A stretch of 64,000 bases of DNA, from positions 1,612,001 through 1,676,000 of the forward strand of contig OZ240685.1 of NCBI GenBank assembly GCA_965199135.1. Reading direction: 5' to 3'. This stretch comes from EB88 sp965199135 (GTDB taxonomy: Bacteria; Acidobacteriota; Terriglobia; Terriglobales; Acidobacteriaceae). How positions within the stretch are numbered: the stretch's first letter is position 1; the number at the start of each line of letters is the position of its first letter. The notes under the pieces are model-generated. The model was not told the DNA's origin, ran no database searches, and saw only the letters and a list, made by a program, of their open reading frames with translations. Shown here piece by piece: positions 18,528 to 27,105 of the stretch. Both the position numbers and the translations under genes were made by a program.

Positions 18528-18899
18528 ATGGCAGTACAGATGAGATCGATGCTCGAGGTCGCGGACAACTCCGGCGCCCGCAAGCTCCAGGTGATTCTCC
18601 CCTTGGGCGGCGGCACCGGCAAGATCGCGTCGCTCGGCGATGTGGTTACCGCGGCAGTGAAGGAAAGCTCGCCCGATGGCCAGGTCAAGAAGGGCAAGGT
18701 CGTCAAGGCGGTGATCGTGCGCACGCGCAAGGAAGTGCGACGCAAGGACGGCACCTACATCCGCTTCGACTCAAATGCGGGCGTGCTGATCAACGAAGCC
18801 GGCGAGCCGGTCGGAACACGCGTCTTTGGGCCGGTTGCCCGGGAACTGCGGGACAAGAAGTTTCTGAAGATCGTTTCGCTCGCGCCGGAAGTTATCTAG
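18528..18899 (+). CDS. rplN: 50S ribosomal protein L14
   Basis: 123 residues, normal length. It begins MAVQMRSMLEVADNSGARKLQVI and includes VKKGKVVKAVIVRTRKEVRRKDGTYIRFDSNAGVLIN and a VFGPVARELR segment. L14 forms an intersubunit bridge and binds the silencing factor RsfS. A GGAGGAGAG ribosome site marks it as strongly translated. The gap to rplX is 32 bp. Confidence 0.97.
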   Translation: MAVQMRSMLEVADNSGARKLQVILPLGGGTGKIASLGDVVTAAVKESSPDGQVKKGKVVKAVIVRTRKEVRRKDGTYIRFDSNAGVLINEAGEPVGTRVFGPVARELRDKKFLKIVSLAPEVI

Positions 18900-18931
18900 G
18901 CGAGCGCCTCGAAGAGATTGGGAGCAGGGAT

Positions 18932-19279
18932 ATGGCAGGACTGAAGATTCAGCGCAACGACACGGTGCAGGTGGTGACCGGATCGGCCAAGGACAAGGGA
19001 CGGCAGGGCCGCGTCCTCCGCGTGATGCCGGATGAGAACAAGATTCTGGTCCAGGGCATTCGCATCATCAAGAAGAACGTGAAGCCGAACCCCCAGCGCA
19101 ATATCAAGGGTGGGGTGGCCGAGCAGGAAGCGCCGCTGCAGATCTCGAATGTGATGCTGGTCTGCCCGGACTGTGGTCCCACCCGCGTGGGGTTCCGGTT
19201 TGAAGGCGAAGGCGAGAACCGCACCAAGGTCCGCGTCTGCCGCAAATGCGACAAGACCTTGCCGATCAAAAAGAAGTAG
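18932..19279 (+). CDS. rplX: 50S ribosomal protein L24
   Basis: 115 residues. A KOW motif (VVTGSAKDKGRQGRVLRV) is followed by the NPQRNIKGGVAEQEAPLQISNV core. The C-terminus carries a C-x2-C...C-x2-C ribbon (CPDC and CRKC), the zinc-binding form found in part of the family. L24 is an assembly initiator of the 50S. Canonical position between rplN and rplE. Confidence 0.96.
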   Translation: MAGLKIQRNDTVQVVTGSAKDKGRQGRVLRVMPDENKILVQGIRIIKKNVKPNPQRNIKGGVAEQEAPLQISNVMLVCPDCGPTRVGFRFEGEGENRTKVRVCRKCDKTLPIKKK

Positions 19280-19364
19280 CAACGGCACTACACTCCGCAA
19301 CGGTAGACGGCGTGCCTCGAAGGGCAGCCACCCCGAGACCGGAGACAAAGGGAAGGATAGGATC

Positions 19365-19913
19365 ATGGCAGCACGTTTGAAAGAGAAGTACCTCAAGGAA
19401 ATCAAGCCGGCCCTGCAGAAGGAGCTTGGTCTCACGAACCCGATGGCTGTGCCCCGGCTCGAAAAGATCGTGCTGAATATGGGCCTTGGGGAAGCGACAC
19501 AGAACTCGAAGCTGCTCGATCCGCTCGTTGCGGACCTGGCGTCCATTGCCGGTCAGAAGCCGGTGACCACCCGTGCCAAGAAGTCGATTGCCGCCTTCAA
19601 GGTGCGCGAGGGCATGCCGATCGGCGCGATGGTGACACTGCGCGGCGAGGTAATGTACGAGTTTCTCGACCGCCTGATCCAGATCGGTCTGCCGCGCGTG
19701 CGCGACTTCCGCGGTGTCTCGACCAAGAGCTTTGACGGCCGCGGCAACTACACGCTCGGCATGCGCGACCAGCTGATCTTCCCCGAGATCGATTACTCCA
19801 AGGTCGAGAAGCTGAAGGGCATGAACATCACGATCGTGACCACCGCGCCCGACGATAACCAGGCACGCGAGCTCTTGAAGGCCTTCGGGATCCCCTTCCG
19901 GACCGCAGCGTAA
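19365..19913 (+). CDS. rplE: 50S ribosomal protein L5
   Basis: 182 residues from the ATG at 19365 (MAARLKEKYLKEI). The longer ORF upstream overlaps rplX in another frame and is not L5-like. It contains PRLEKIVLNMGLGEA, the GQKPVTTRAKKSIAAFKVREGMPIG loop and the RDFRGVSTKSFDGRGNYTLGMRDQLIFPEI signature. L5 anchors 5S rRNA and contacts P-site tRNA. It is followed by rpsZ after 24 bp. Confidence 0.97.
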   Translation: MAARLKEKYLKEIKPALQKELGLTNPMAVPRLEKIVLNMGLGEATQNSKLLDPLVADLASIAGQKPVTTRAKKSIAAFKVREGMPIGAMVTLRGEVMYEFLDRLIQIGLPRVRDFRGVSTKSFDGRGNYTLGMRDQLIFPEIDYSKVEKLKGMNITIVTTAPDDNQARELLKAFGIPFRTAA

Positions 19914-19937
19914 CACGAGCCAAGGAAAGAGAGCAGG

Positions 19938-20123
19938 ATGTCTACAACAGCAAAGCGCGTCAAAGATGAACGGAAGCCGAAGTTCAAAAGCCGGCAGCAT
20001 AACCGCTGCAAGCTGTGCGGTCGCCCGCGCGCCTTCCTTCGCAAGTTCGGTATCTGCCGTCTGTGCTTCCGGCAACTCGCGCATGAAGGCCATATTCCTG
20101 GCGTCGTCAAGTCGAGCTGGTAA
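19938..20123 (+). CDS. rpsZ: 30S ribosomal protein S14, zinc-binding type
   Basis: 61 residues, the short type. Cysteines at 24, 27, 40 and 43 form two CxxC pairs (RCKLCGR and ICRLCFR) that bind zinc. It ends GHIPGVVKSSW as in the family. No second, zinc-free S14 is seen in the window. S14 is a late-assembling 30S head protein. A 96-bp gap precedes rpsH. Confidence 0.96.
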   Translation: MSTTAKRVKDERKPKFKSRQHNRCKLCGRPRAFLRKFGICRLCFRQLAHEGHIPGVVKSSW

Positions 20124-20219
20124 GCCACCCGAGAACGTGATTGTTGAATGATTGACCAACCATCTTCGCTGGTTCTCTGTGATGTACAGGGCAGAGCGAA
20201 CGGGAGATGAGGAGAAGGC

Positions 20220-20618
20220 ATGAATCTGACCGACCCAGTAGCTGATTTTCTTACGCGCATCCGGAATTCGATCCGGGCCCGCCATCAGAAGCTCGATGTT
20301 CCCGCCTCCAAGCTGAAGGCGGAGATCGCGCGCATTTTGAAGGAAGAGGGTTATATCGCGAACTACAAGGCCGCCGAAGAAGATGGACACGCGGTTCTGC
20401 GTGTGTACCTGAAGTACGGCGCCAACAATGAAGCAGCCATTCGCGATCTGCATCGCGTGTCGCGCCCTGGCTGCCGCGTCTACATCGGCCGTGACGAGAT
20501 CCGTCGCGTTCAGGGTGGTCTCGGCATCTCGATTCTGACTACACCCCGTGGCGTGATGACCGGGCGTCAGGCCCGCCGCGAAGGCGTCGGCGGCGAGCTG
20601 CTCTGCGAAGTCTGGTAA
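20220..20618 (+). CDS. rpsH: 30S ribosomal protein S8
   Basis: 132 residues, normal length. It starts MNLTDPVADFLTRIRNS and has the RVSRPGCRVYIGRDEIRRVQGGLGISILTTPRGVMTGRQARREGVGGELLCEVW C-terminus. S8 binds the central domain of 16S rRNA and in enterobacteria represses the spc operon. The ribosome site is GAGGAGAAGG. A 177-bp gap with two hairpins follows. Confidence 0.97.
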   Translation: MNLTDPVADFLTRIRNSIRARHQKLDVPASKLKAEIARILKEEGYIANYKAAEEDGHAVLRVYLKYGANNEAAIRDLHRVSRPGCRVYIGRDEIRRVQGGLGISILTTPRGVMTGRQARREGVGGELLCEVW

Positions 20619-20795
20619 AGCTTCCCGGCCGGGCGGCGGTCACGCTTCGCGTGAGCCTTGTTCGGACTGGCAGTGTTGGATAGACGTGACGGTGTCACGT
20701 CGAGCAGTAGGTTCGAGGCGGGCACGGCTCGCTGGCTGCAGTGGAACGGATCGGGCGCAAGCCAGCCGGGACTCGCAAGCCATAAAGGATTCAAG

Positions 20796-21335
20796 ATGTC
20801 GCGTATCGGAAGACAGCCGATCCCGCTCCCGGCGGGTGTGAAGTACACGGTGGATGGCAACACGTTGCTGGTCGAGGGCCCCCGGGGCAAGGTCAAGCAG
20901 TTTATCCCACAGGGGATCCAGCTCGAGAGCCGCGATGGGCACATCCATGCGGTGCGTGAGAATGATTCGCAGGCAGCGATCCATGGCCTGACCCGGGCGC
21001 TCGTCTTCAACGCCGTTGAGGGCGTGACCAAGGGCTGGTCGAAGGACCTCGACATCGTCGGCATCGGCTACCGCGTGGAGCTCAAGGGCAAGGACATGGT
21101 GGTCTTCACCCTAGGCTACTCCCATCCGATCGAGTTTCCGCTGCCTATGGGCATCGCGGCTGCGATCGATGCGAAGCAGACACGGCTGACCATCTCCGGG
21201 ATCGACCGGCAGCGGGTCGGCCAGGTGGCGGCCGATATGCGTTCGCTGCGCAAGCCGGACCCTTACAAGAACAAGGGCGTGCGGTATGCCGGCGAGAAGC
21301 TCAAGAAGAAGGCCGGCAAGACCGGCTCCAAGTAA
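20796..21335 (+). CDS. rplF: 50S ribosomal protein L6
   Basis: 179 residues from the ATG at 20796 (MSRIGRQPIPLPAGVKYT). A TTG-initiated extension from 20658 is not L6-like. The two repeated alpha/beta domains are present, with the C-terminal signature TISGIDRQRVGQVAADMRSLRKPDPYKNKGVRY. L6 lies near the sarcin-ricin loop. Hairpins in the gap before it: TCACGC/GCGTGA near 20640 and GACGTGAC/GTCACGTC near 20684-20702. Confidence 0.96.
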   Translation: MSRIGRQPIPLPAGVKYTVDGNTLLVEGPRGKVKQFIPQGIQLESRDGHIHAVRENDSQAAIHGLTRALVFNAVEGVTKGWSKDLDIVGIGYRVELKGKDMVVFTLGYSHPIEFPLPMGIAAAIDAKQTRLTISGIDRQRVGQVAADMRSLRKPDPYKNKGVRYAGEKLKKKAGKTGSK

Positions 21336-21384
21336 ACCGAACGGGGTTGCAGGGCAGCTCCGCCCTTAGGAAGGAACAGAAACC

Positions 21385-21741
21385 ATGATTCCCAAGATCA
21401 AGCGCAACGAGATTCGCCGCCGCGTTCACGCACGTATCCGGCAGAAGGTCCACGGCACCACCGAGCGTCCCCGCTTGAATGTGTACCGCTCGCTCAACCA
21501 CATCTACGCCCAGGTGATCAACGACAACCAGGGTGTGACCCTGGCCTCGGCCTCCACGGTTACGGCCAAGCTCGACAAGGGCGGCAACATCGAAGCGGCC
21601 AGGGAAGTCGGCAAGCTGATCGCCGAGCGCGCGCAGGAGAAGGGCGTCAAGAAGGTCGTGTTCGATCGTGGTGGCTACCTGTATCACGGCCGCATCAAGG
21701 CGCTGGCCGACGCTGCCCGGGAAGCCGGACTGGACTTCTAA
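21385..21741 (+). CDS. rplR: 50S ribosomal protein L18
   Basis: 118 residues, normal length. It includes RRRVHARIRQKVHGTTERPRLNVYRSLNHIYAQVI and ends FDRGGYLYHGRIKALADAAREAGLDF, the family C-terminus. L18 carries 5S rRNA with L5. The ribosome site is AGGAAGGA. It lies 49 bp after rplF and 44 bp before rpsE. Confidence 0.97.
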   Translation: MIPKIKRNEIRRRVHARIRQKVHGTTERPRLNVYRSLNHIYAQVINDNQGVTLASASTVTAKLDKGGNIEAAREVGKLIAERAQEKGVKKVVFDRGGYLYHGRIKALADAAREAGLDF

Positions 21742-21785
21742 ACGCACCCGCAAGGGGCAGGTTTCGATAAAGGACTGAGGCGAGA

Positions 21786-22295
21786 ATGGCAATGTTGAAG
21801 AAAAAGCTCGACGCGGGACAGTACAACCTGAAGGATCAGGTTGTGGCGATCAACCGTGTCACCAAGGTCGTTAAGGGCGGCAAGAATATGTCGTTCGCGG
21901 CCCTGGTCGTGGTAGGCGACCCGGCATCGGGTGTGGTTGGCTACGGCTCCGGCAAGGCAAAGGAAGTGCCGCAGGCGATCCGCAAGGGGATCGAGTCGGC
22001 GAAGAAGAACCTGGTGCGCATCAACCTGACCGAGACCACGATCCCGCACCAGGTGCTGGGCCGTTTCGGCTCTGGCCAGGTGCTGCTGAAGCCGGCTCCC
22101 GAAGGAACCGGCGTAATCGCTGGCGGCGCGGTGCGTGCCGTGATGACCTCGGCCGGCGTACAGAACGTGCTCACCAAGAGCCTCGGCACCGCGAACCCGC
22201 ACAACGTGATCAAGGCGACCTTTGACGCGCTGGTGCAACTGCGTGACCGCGCCGAAGTCGCGGCTCTCCGCGGCAAGTCGATACAGGAGCTGTAG
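21786..22295 (+). CDS. rpsE: 30S ribosomal protein S5
   Basis: 169 residues. It contains the N-terminal double-stranded RNA-binding segment (VVAINRVTKVVKGGKNMSFAALVVVGD) and the second domain with GYGSGKAKEVPQAIRKGIESAKKNL and KPAPEGTGVIAGGAVRAVMTSAGVQNVLTKSLGT. S5 contributes to decoding accuracy and the mRNA entry channel. It ends 4 bp before rpmD. Confidence 0.97.
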   Translation: MAMLKKKLDAGQYNLKDQVVAINRVTKVVKGGKNMSFAALVVVGDPASGVVGYGSGKAKEVPQAIRKGIESAKKNLVRINLTETTIPHQVLGRFGSGQVLLKPAPEGTGVIAGGAVRAVMTSAGVQNVLTKSLGTANPHNVIKATFDALVQLRDRAEVAALRGKSIQEL

Positions 22296-22299
22296 AGCG

Positions 22300-22500
22300 A
22301 TGGCAGAGACACAGGAAGCAAAGCAGACGCTGCGGATCCAGTACTACCGGTCCGTGATCCAGGCACCCACCAAGCACAAGCTGGTGGTCAAGGGCCTTGG
22401 CTTTACCCGCCTTCAGCAGGTTGTCGAGCGGGAAGACACCCCGTCGATCCGCGGCATGGTGAAGAAAGTCCCTCACCTCGTCCGTATCCTCCAGGCCTGA
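22300..22500 (+). CDS. rpmD: 50S ribosomal protein L30
   Basis: 66 residues from the ATG at 22300 (MAETQEAKQ). The upstream ORF extension overlaps rpsE in another frame. It shows the L30 core: RIQYYRSVIQAPTKHKLVVKGLGFTRLQQVVEREDTPSIRGMVKKVPHLV. The four-base gap after rpsE suggests coupling. It is followed by a 176-bp gap before rplO. Confidence 0.94.
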   Translation: MAETQEAKQTLRIQYYRSVIQAPTKHKLVVKGLGFTRLQQVVEREDTPSIRGMVKKVPHLVRILQA

Positions 22501-22676
22501 AGCCGCGGAACAGACCGCCGATCCTTCGCGATGAAAACAATAGCGCGGAGTGTAGCGGCAGGAGCGGCCCAGGCAGCAAGTACCACACGTACCCGGCCTT
22601 AGGGTGTCCTGAGCCGTCAAGCGGCCGAGTTTTATCAATCATGCGAGTCAGCGAAGCTGGCGTTAGCGAGGAACAA

Positions 22677-23120
22677 ATGAATCTTTCGAATCTCCGGGCC
22701 CCTGCAAAGGCGAACCGGAACAAGAAGCGGGTCGGGCGAGGTATGGGCTCGGGCCATGGCAAGACCTCAGCCCGTGGCCACAAGGGCCAGGGATCGCGTT
22801 CGGGCTCGAGCCTGATGCGTGGTTTCGAGGGCGGCCAGATGCCGCTGCACCGCCGTCTCCCCAAGCGTGGCTTCACCAACATCTTCCGCACCGAATACAC
22901 CGTGCTCAACCTGAGCCGTATCGCGGAGATGGGTGAGACCGAGCTGACGCAGGAGCGTCTGCTGGCGCTCGGTTTTTTGAAGCGCCGCAACGAGCTGCTC
23001 AAGATTCTCGGAACCGGGGATATCACGACCGCGATCACGATCCATGCGCACAAGTTTTCGAAGTCGGCGCAAGAGAAGATCGAGGCGGCCGGTGGCCAGG
23101 CTGTGCTCATCGCCAGCTAA
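22677..23120 (+). CDS. rplO: 50S ribosomal protein L15
   Basis: 147 residues from the ATG at 22677 (MNLSNLRAPAKANRNKKRVGRG); the ATG at 22641 would add 12 non-conserved residues. The Gly/Arg/Lys-rich N-terminal arm GRGMGSGHGKTSARGHKGQGSRSGSS and the RRLPKRGF motif identify it. L15 is a late assembly protein of the 50S. A terminator-like hairpin follows before secY. Confidence 0.96.
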   Translation: MNLSNLRAPAKANRNKKRVGRGMGSGHGKTSARGHKGQGSRSGSSLMRGFEGGQMPLHRRLPKRGFTNIFRTEYTVLNLSRIAEMGETELTQERLLALGFLKRRNELLKILGTGDITTAITIHAHKFSKSAQEKIEAAGGQAVLIAS

Positions 23121-23142
23121 CAGCCAGTTGATGCACCGGGAG

Positions 23143-23175
23143 AAGGCAGAGTCCGCCGGGCGGACCCTGCCTTTT
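23143..23175 (+). terminator. Intrinsic terminator-like hairpin rplO-secY
   Basis: Two stem blocks, AAGGCAG/CTGCCTT and GTCCG/CGGAC, are separated by one mismatch and close on a CCGGG loop. The 3' side runs into TTTT (23172-23175). It lies 22 bp after the rplO stop and 43 bp before secY, so it may reduce transcription of secY-adk-map relative to the ribosomal genes. Confidence 0.6.
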
Positions 23176-23218
23176 GCCTGTATCCTGAACAGACCGCCTT
23201 CCAGAGAAGACCTCCACC

Positions 23219-24613
23219 ATGCTTGAGAAGTTCCTCAACATCTTCCGTATCCCTGAGCTGCGTACCCGGGTGCTGTTTACCTTTGGCATGCTGGCTGTGT
23301 ACCGGCTTGGCTCCTATATCCCGATTCCGGGCATCAACGCGAACGCGCTGAATAGCTTCTTCAGCCACCAGGGCGGCTCGCCGCTTGCGCTGGCGGACCT
23401 GTTCAATGGCGGCAACCTGCGCCGGATGACGGTATTCGCGCTCGGCATCATGCCGTACATCACGGCATCGATCATCTTCCAGCTTCTGACAGTGGTCTAC
23501 GAACCACTGGCCCGGTTGCAGAAGGAAGGCGAGGCAGGGCGGCGGAAGATCACGCAGTGGACCCGCTATGTGACCGTACTCCTCGGAATCGTGCAGTCCG
23601 CGGCGATTGCGATTGCGCTCTCCCATGGCTCCGGCGGCGAACAGTTGGTGCTCCACCCGGGCTTTGGCTTTGTCTTTATGACAGTGGTCACACTCACAAC
23701 CGGCACTGCATTCATCATGTGGCTCGGTGAGCAGATCACCGACCGCGGCATCGGCAATGGCATGAGCCTCTTGATCTTTGCGGGCATCGTGGTGGGCCTG
23801 CCGCACGCGATTGGCGAGCTGATTGATACCGCTCGTTCGGAGAAGTTCGGCGCCCTCACCATACCTGCGCTCGTGTTGCTGGTCATCGCGATGGCGCTGC
23901 TCGTAGCCTTCATCGTGTACGTCGAGCGCTCGGAGCGTCGCGTGCCCGTGCAGTATGCAAAGCGCATCGTCGGCCGCCGCATGATGGGTGGCCAGTCGAC
24001 GCATCTGCCGCTCAAGGTGAACTCCGGCGGTGTGATGCCGGTGATCTTCGCAGCCTCTGTTCTGTCGGCGCCGCTGCTGTTTGCACAGGCCTCGTTCGTG
24101 AAGAACTCGGCGGTGCTCACGCGTATCTTCGACAGCCTGCGTGCTGGTGAGCCCTGGTACGTGCTGCTCCAGGCGGTAGCGATCATCTTCTTCGCATACT
24201 TCTATATTTCGATCGTCTTCCGTCCGGATGACATCGCCGACAACATGCGCAAGTATGGCGGCTTTGTCCCAGGCATCCGCCCCGGCAAGCGCACCTCGGA
24301 CTATATCAACGACATCCTGACCCGGTTGACGCTGGTTGGCGCGATCTACCTCATCCTGATCTCGCTGGTCCCGACCATCCTGATCTCGGGTATTCATCTG
24401 AACCACCTCCCGCTGGTCGGTGGCATCTTCGAACACCTGCCACTCTGGATGACAAACGGTCTCGGCTTCAACTTCTACTTTGGGGGCACCTCGCTCCTGA
24501 TCGTGGTTGGCGTCGCTATGGACACGGTGAACCAGATCGAGTCGCAGCTGATCATGCGGCACTACGAAGGCTTTTCCACGAAGAGCCGGGTGCGTGGAAG
24601 GCGGTCCTGGTAG
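23219..24613 (+). CDS. secY: Preprotein translocase subunit SecY
   Basis: 464 residues with about ten hydrophobic segments. Diagnostic are YRLGSYIPIPGIN in TM1, the GIMPYITASIIFQLL plug/TM2 region, the RRVPVQYAKR cytoplasmic loop with a large basic patch, HLPLKVNSGGVMPVIFA, and FVPGIRPG near TM9. SecY forms the protein-conducting channel with SecE and SecG. Its TAG stop abuts the adk TTG start with no spacer, which implies coupled translation. Confidence 0.97.
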   Translation: MLEKFLNIFRIPELRTRVLFTFGMLAVYRLGSYIPIPGINANALNSFFSHQGGSPLALADLFNGGNLRRMTVFALGIMPYITASIIFQLLTVVYEPLARLQKEGEAGRRKITQWTRYVTVLLGIVQSAAIAIALSHGSGGEQLVLHPGFGFVFMTVVTLTTGTAFIMWLGEQITDRGIGNGMSLLIFAGIVVGLPHAIGELIDTARSEKFGALTIPALVLLVIAMALLVAFIVYVERSERRVPVQYAKRIVGRRMMGGQSTHLPLKVNSGGVMPVIFAASVLSAPLLFAQASFVKNSAVLTRIFDSLRAGEPWYVLLQAVAIIFFAYFYISIVFRPDDIADNMRKYGGFVPGIRPGKRTSDYINDILTRLTLVGAIYLILISLVPTILISGIHLNHLPLVGGIFEHLPLWMTNGLGFNFYFGGTSLLIVVGVAMDTVNQIESQLIMRHYEGFSTKSRVRGRRSW

Positions 24614-25315
24614 TTGGCTGACTCGGCTCGCGCATTTGAACCAGGCCCGATCCTGCTGATGGGCGCGCCTGGTGTCGGCAAGGGAACACAGGCCAAGGAA
24701 CTGGTCAGCCGCTGGAGTATTCCCCAGGTGTCGACCGGGGACCTGCTCCGCGCGAATGTCGCTGCTGGCTCGGAGCTTGGGAGATCGGCCAAGAAGCTTA
24801 TGGACCAGGGCATCCTGGTCTCGGATGAGCTCGTCAACCAGATGGTCGAGGAGCGGTTGGAGAAGCCGGACGCAGCCCACGGCTACATTCTCGACGGCTT
24901 CCCCCGGACGCTCGCCCAGGCCGAGTGGCTGGACGGAGAACTCGAAGGAAAGCTGAGTGGCGGGAGCGGTCTTCCGCTAGTTGCGATCTCTATCCGGGTC
25001 GCGTATGATCAATTGCTGCGGCGAATCACGGGCAGGCGTATCTGTTCGAAGTGCGGCAGTATCTACAACATCTATCTACAGCCTCCAGTGCGGGCAGACC
25101 ACTGCGACCTGGACGGTACTCCCTTGCAGCGTCGGGATGATGACTCAGAGCCGGTGTTTGAGGGCAGGATGCGTGCCTACGAGGCACAGACAGCACCCGT
25201 GCTCGAACACTACAAGGCATTGTCGCGACTGGTTGAGGTTGACGGTGAGGGCTCTCTGGAGACGATCACCGGCAGGGTGCAGGCTGCGGTAGAGCAGTTA
25301 AGGAAGCAGACGTAA
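24614..25315 (+). CDS. adk: Adenylate kinase
   Basis: 233 residues. The P-loop is MGAPGVGKGTQ (residues 16-26); the NMP-binding part has STGDLLRANVAAGSELG and DGFPRTLAQAEWL. The long LID carries a C-x2-C...C-x2-D zinc site (Cys144, Cys147, Cys164, Asp167), a structural feature of many Gram-positive-type enzymes. It catalyses ATP + AMP = 2 ADP. The start is a TTG directly after the secY stop; the first ATG would remove part of the P-loop strand, so TTG is required. Confidence 0.95.
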   Translation: MADSARAFEPGPILLMGAPGVGKGTQAKELVSRWSIPQVSTGDLLRANVAAGSELGRSAKKLMDQGILVSDELVNQMVEERLEKPDAAHGYILDGFPRTLAQAEWLDGELEGKLSGGSGLPLVAISIRVAYDQLLRRITGRRICSKCGSIYNIYLQPPVRADHCDLDGTPLQRRDDDSEPVFEGRMRAYEAQTAPVLEHYKALSRLVEVDGEGSLETITGRVQAAVEQLRKQT

Positions 25316-25318
25316 GCG

Positions 25319-26071
25319 ATGGCAGTCATGCTCAAGACCGTGGAAGAGATACAGCGCATGCGACGCGCCGGCGGGGTTGTGCGTGAGCTGCTCGAAACGG
25401 TGCGGCCATACGTGAAGGTCGGCGCCTCGACCCTGGATCTTGAAGAGGTGGCCGCCGCCAAGGTCAACGAGCTCAAGGTCACGCCGGCGTTCAAGGGCTA
25501 TCGCGGGTATCCGTGCGTGCTCTGCACCAGCGTGAACCAGGAAGTGGTGCACGGCATCCCGTCGGCCAAGAAGCTGCTGCATGAGGGCGATATCGTTTCA
25601 ATCGACACCGGCGTCGTGATCGACGGCTTCTACGGCGACTCGGCGACGACGATCGCTGTGGGCACGAAGTTGAGTGAGGAGGCGGCGAAGCTGCTATCCG
25701 TGACAGAAGCCTCGTTGCAGGCCGGGATCAACGCCGTGGCCAAGGGCGCGACCTTTGGCGATGTGGGCGCTGCGGTGCAGCAGATGGTCGAGCGGGAAGG
25801 CTTCAGCGTGGTTCGCGAGTTCGTTGGCCACGGGATAGGAACGCACCTGCACGAAGATCCGCAGGTGCCAAACTACGGCCAGCGCGGTCGCGGCATGAAG
25901 ATGCGGGAAGGCATGGTTTTCTGCATCGAGCCAATGGTGAATGCCGGCAAGGCCGCGGTGCAGGTCCTCAAGGATGGCTGGACGGCGGTCACGGTCGACG
26001 GAAGCCTGAGCGCACATTTTGAACACACCGTCGCGGTCACCGCGAATGGCGTGGAGGTACTGACGCGCTAG
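25319..26071 (+). CDS. map: Methionine aminopeptidase, type I
   Basis: 250 residues, pita-bread fold. All metal and substrate residues can be placed: His78, Asp96 (SIDTGVV), Asp107 (YGDSA), His171 (GHGIG), His178, Glu204 (CIEPM) and Glu235 (FEHTV). It removes the initiator methionine from nascent proteins, which fits its place in the spc operon after secY and adk. It starts 3 bp after adk. There is no N-terminal zinc finger. Confidence 0.97.
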   Translation: MAVMLKTVEEIQRMRRAGGVVRELLETVRPYVKVGASTLDLEEVAAAKVNELKVTPAFKGYRGYPCVLCTSVNQEVVHGIPSAKKLLHEGDIVSIDTGVVIDGFYGDSATTIAVGTKLSEEAAKLLSVTEASLQAGINAVAKGATFGDVGAAVQQMVEREGFSVVREFVGHGIGTHLHEDPQVPNYGQRGRGMKMREGMVFCIEPMVNAGKAAVQVLKDGWTAVTVDGSLSAHFEHTVAVTANGVEVLTR

Positions 26072-26177
26072 CCTCCCGGGCCGAGGCCAGGGACCAGCGC
26101 ACTTCCGGGGGTACCCGGAACGAGAGCAGGATGCTTCGGAGGCCCAAGGGGCCGTACGGGGCGGAATTGGAATACGG

Positions 26178-26396
26178 GTGTCGAAAGAAGACGCGATTGA
26201 AGTGATGGCAACGGTCGTCGAGACCCTGCCGAATGCGATGTTCAAGGTGGAGCTCGAGAACAAGCACCAGGTGCTGGCCCACGTCTCAGGGAGAATGCGG
26301 AAGAACTTTATCCGGATCCTGCCGGGCGACCGGGTGGCCGTCGAACTCAGCCCGTACGATCTGACCCGTGGCCGGATCGTATACCGCTACAAGTAA
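26178..26396 (+). CDS. infA: Translation initiation factor IF-1
   Basis: 72 residues, the standard length of this OB-fold protein: VMATVVETLPNAMFKVELENKHQVLAHVSGRMRKNFIRILPGDRVAVELSPYDLTRGRIVYRYK. IF-1 blocks the A site during initiation. The start is a GTG at 26178 and SKEDAIEV is the family N-terminus. It is 106 bp after map and 21 bp before rpmJ. Confidence 0.97.
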   Translation: MSKEDAIEVMATVVETLPNAMFKVELENKHQVLAHVSGRMRKNFIRILPGDRVAVELSPYDLTRGRIVYRYK

Positions 26397-26417
26397 AGAG
26401 TTGGGGAAGGGAATATC

Positions 26418-26531
26418 ATGAAGGTTCGTGCATCGGTAAAGAAGATCTGTGACAAGTGCAAGGTGATCAACCGCCGCGGTGTGGTGCGGGTGATCTGCGA
26501 AGTAGCCAAGCACAAGCAGCGCCAGGGTTAG
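26418..26531 (+). CDS. rpmJ: 50S ribosomal protein L36
   Basis: A 37-residue gene: MKVRASVKKICDKCKVINRR and the rest of the family sequence. Zinc ligands Cys11, Cys14, Cys27 and His32 are present (C-x2-C-x12-C-x4-H), so it is the zinc-binding form. An AAGG(G) ribosome site precedes the ATG. Position between infA and rpsM is canonical. A 193-bp gap follows, in which I see no gene. Confidence 0.95.
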   Translation: MKVRASVKKICDKCKVINRRGVVRVICEVAKHKQRQG

Positions 26532-26724
26532 TTGGGCGCAGCCCGGCCGCCGATGCGGCAGGGAACACAGAACAGCGAGGGTTCGGGCGAGTTCGCTCCG
26601 GCGGGTGAAGACCCCAGGAGAGCGTGCGATGAACCTGGATCCCTCGATCACCGGCTGAGCAGGACGCTCAGCCCAGAACCGCCCAGACGGAGCAGCTCCG
26701 AGTCGAGGCAACGAAGAGGCAAGC

Positions 26725-27105
26725 ATGGCACGTATTGCTGGCGTCGATCTGCCGAACAACAAGCAGTTGCGGATCGCACTCACGTACATCTATGGCATCG
26801 GAAATCCGCGTGCCCTGAAGATCCTGGTCAAGGCGGATCTGGACCCGTTCCGCAAGCTCGCGACCCTGAGCGAAGACGAGATCAACAAGATTCGTCAGGT
26901 CATCGAGCAGGAAGGCGGCATCGAAGGCGACCTGCGCAAGGACGTCTCGATGAACATCAAGCGTCTCATCGACATCCAGAGCTACCGCGGTCTGCGCCAC
27001 CGCCGCAACCTGCCGGTCCGCGGCCAGCGTTCGCACACCAACGCGCGTACCCGCAAGGGACCGCGCAAGGGCACAGTAGCCGGCAAGAAGAAGGTGACCA
27101 AGTAA
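26725..27105 (+). CDS. rpsM: 30S ribosomal protein S13
   Basis: 126 residues. It starts MARIAGVDLPNNKQLRIALTYIYGIG and ends in the basic tail RGLRHRRNLPVRGQRSHTNARTRKGPRKG that contacts P-site tRNA. First gene of the alpha group. Its TAA is immediately followed by the rpsK ATG. Confidence 0.97.
   Translation: MARIAGVDLPNNKQLRIALTYIYGIGNPRALKILVKADLDPFRKLATLSEDEINKIRQVIEQEGGIEGDLRKDVSMNIKRLIDIQSYRGLRHRRNLPVRGQRSHTNARTRKGPRKGTVAGKKKVTK

Noticed and set aside
20619..20795. Possible tRNA because of a GGTTCGAGG string in the rpsH-rplF gap
   Set aside because: No acceptor stem, D-arm or anticodon arm can be folded around it; simple hairpins explain the region.
23117..24880. 587-codon minus-strand frame
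   Set aside because: Antisense to secY and adk; its composition mirrors those genes and shows no membrane or domain pattern.
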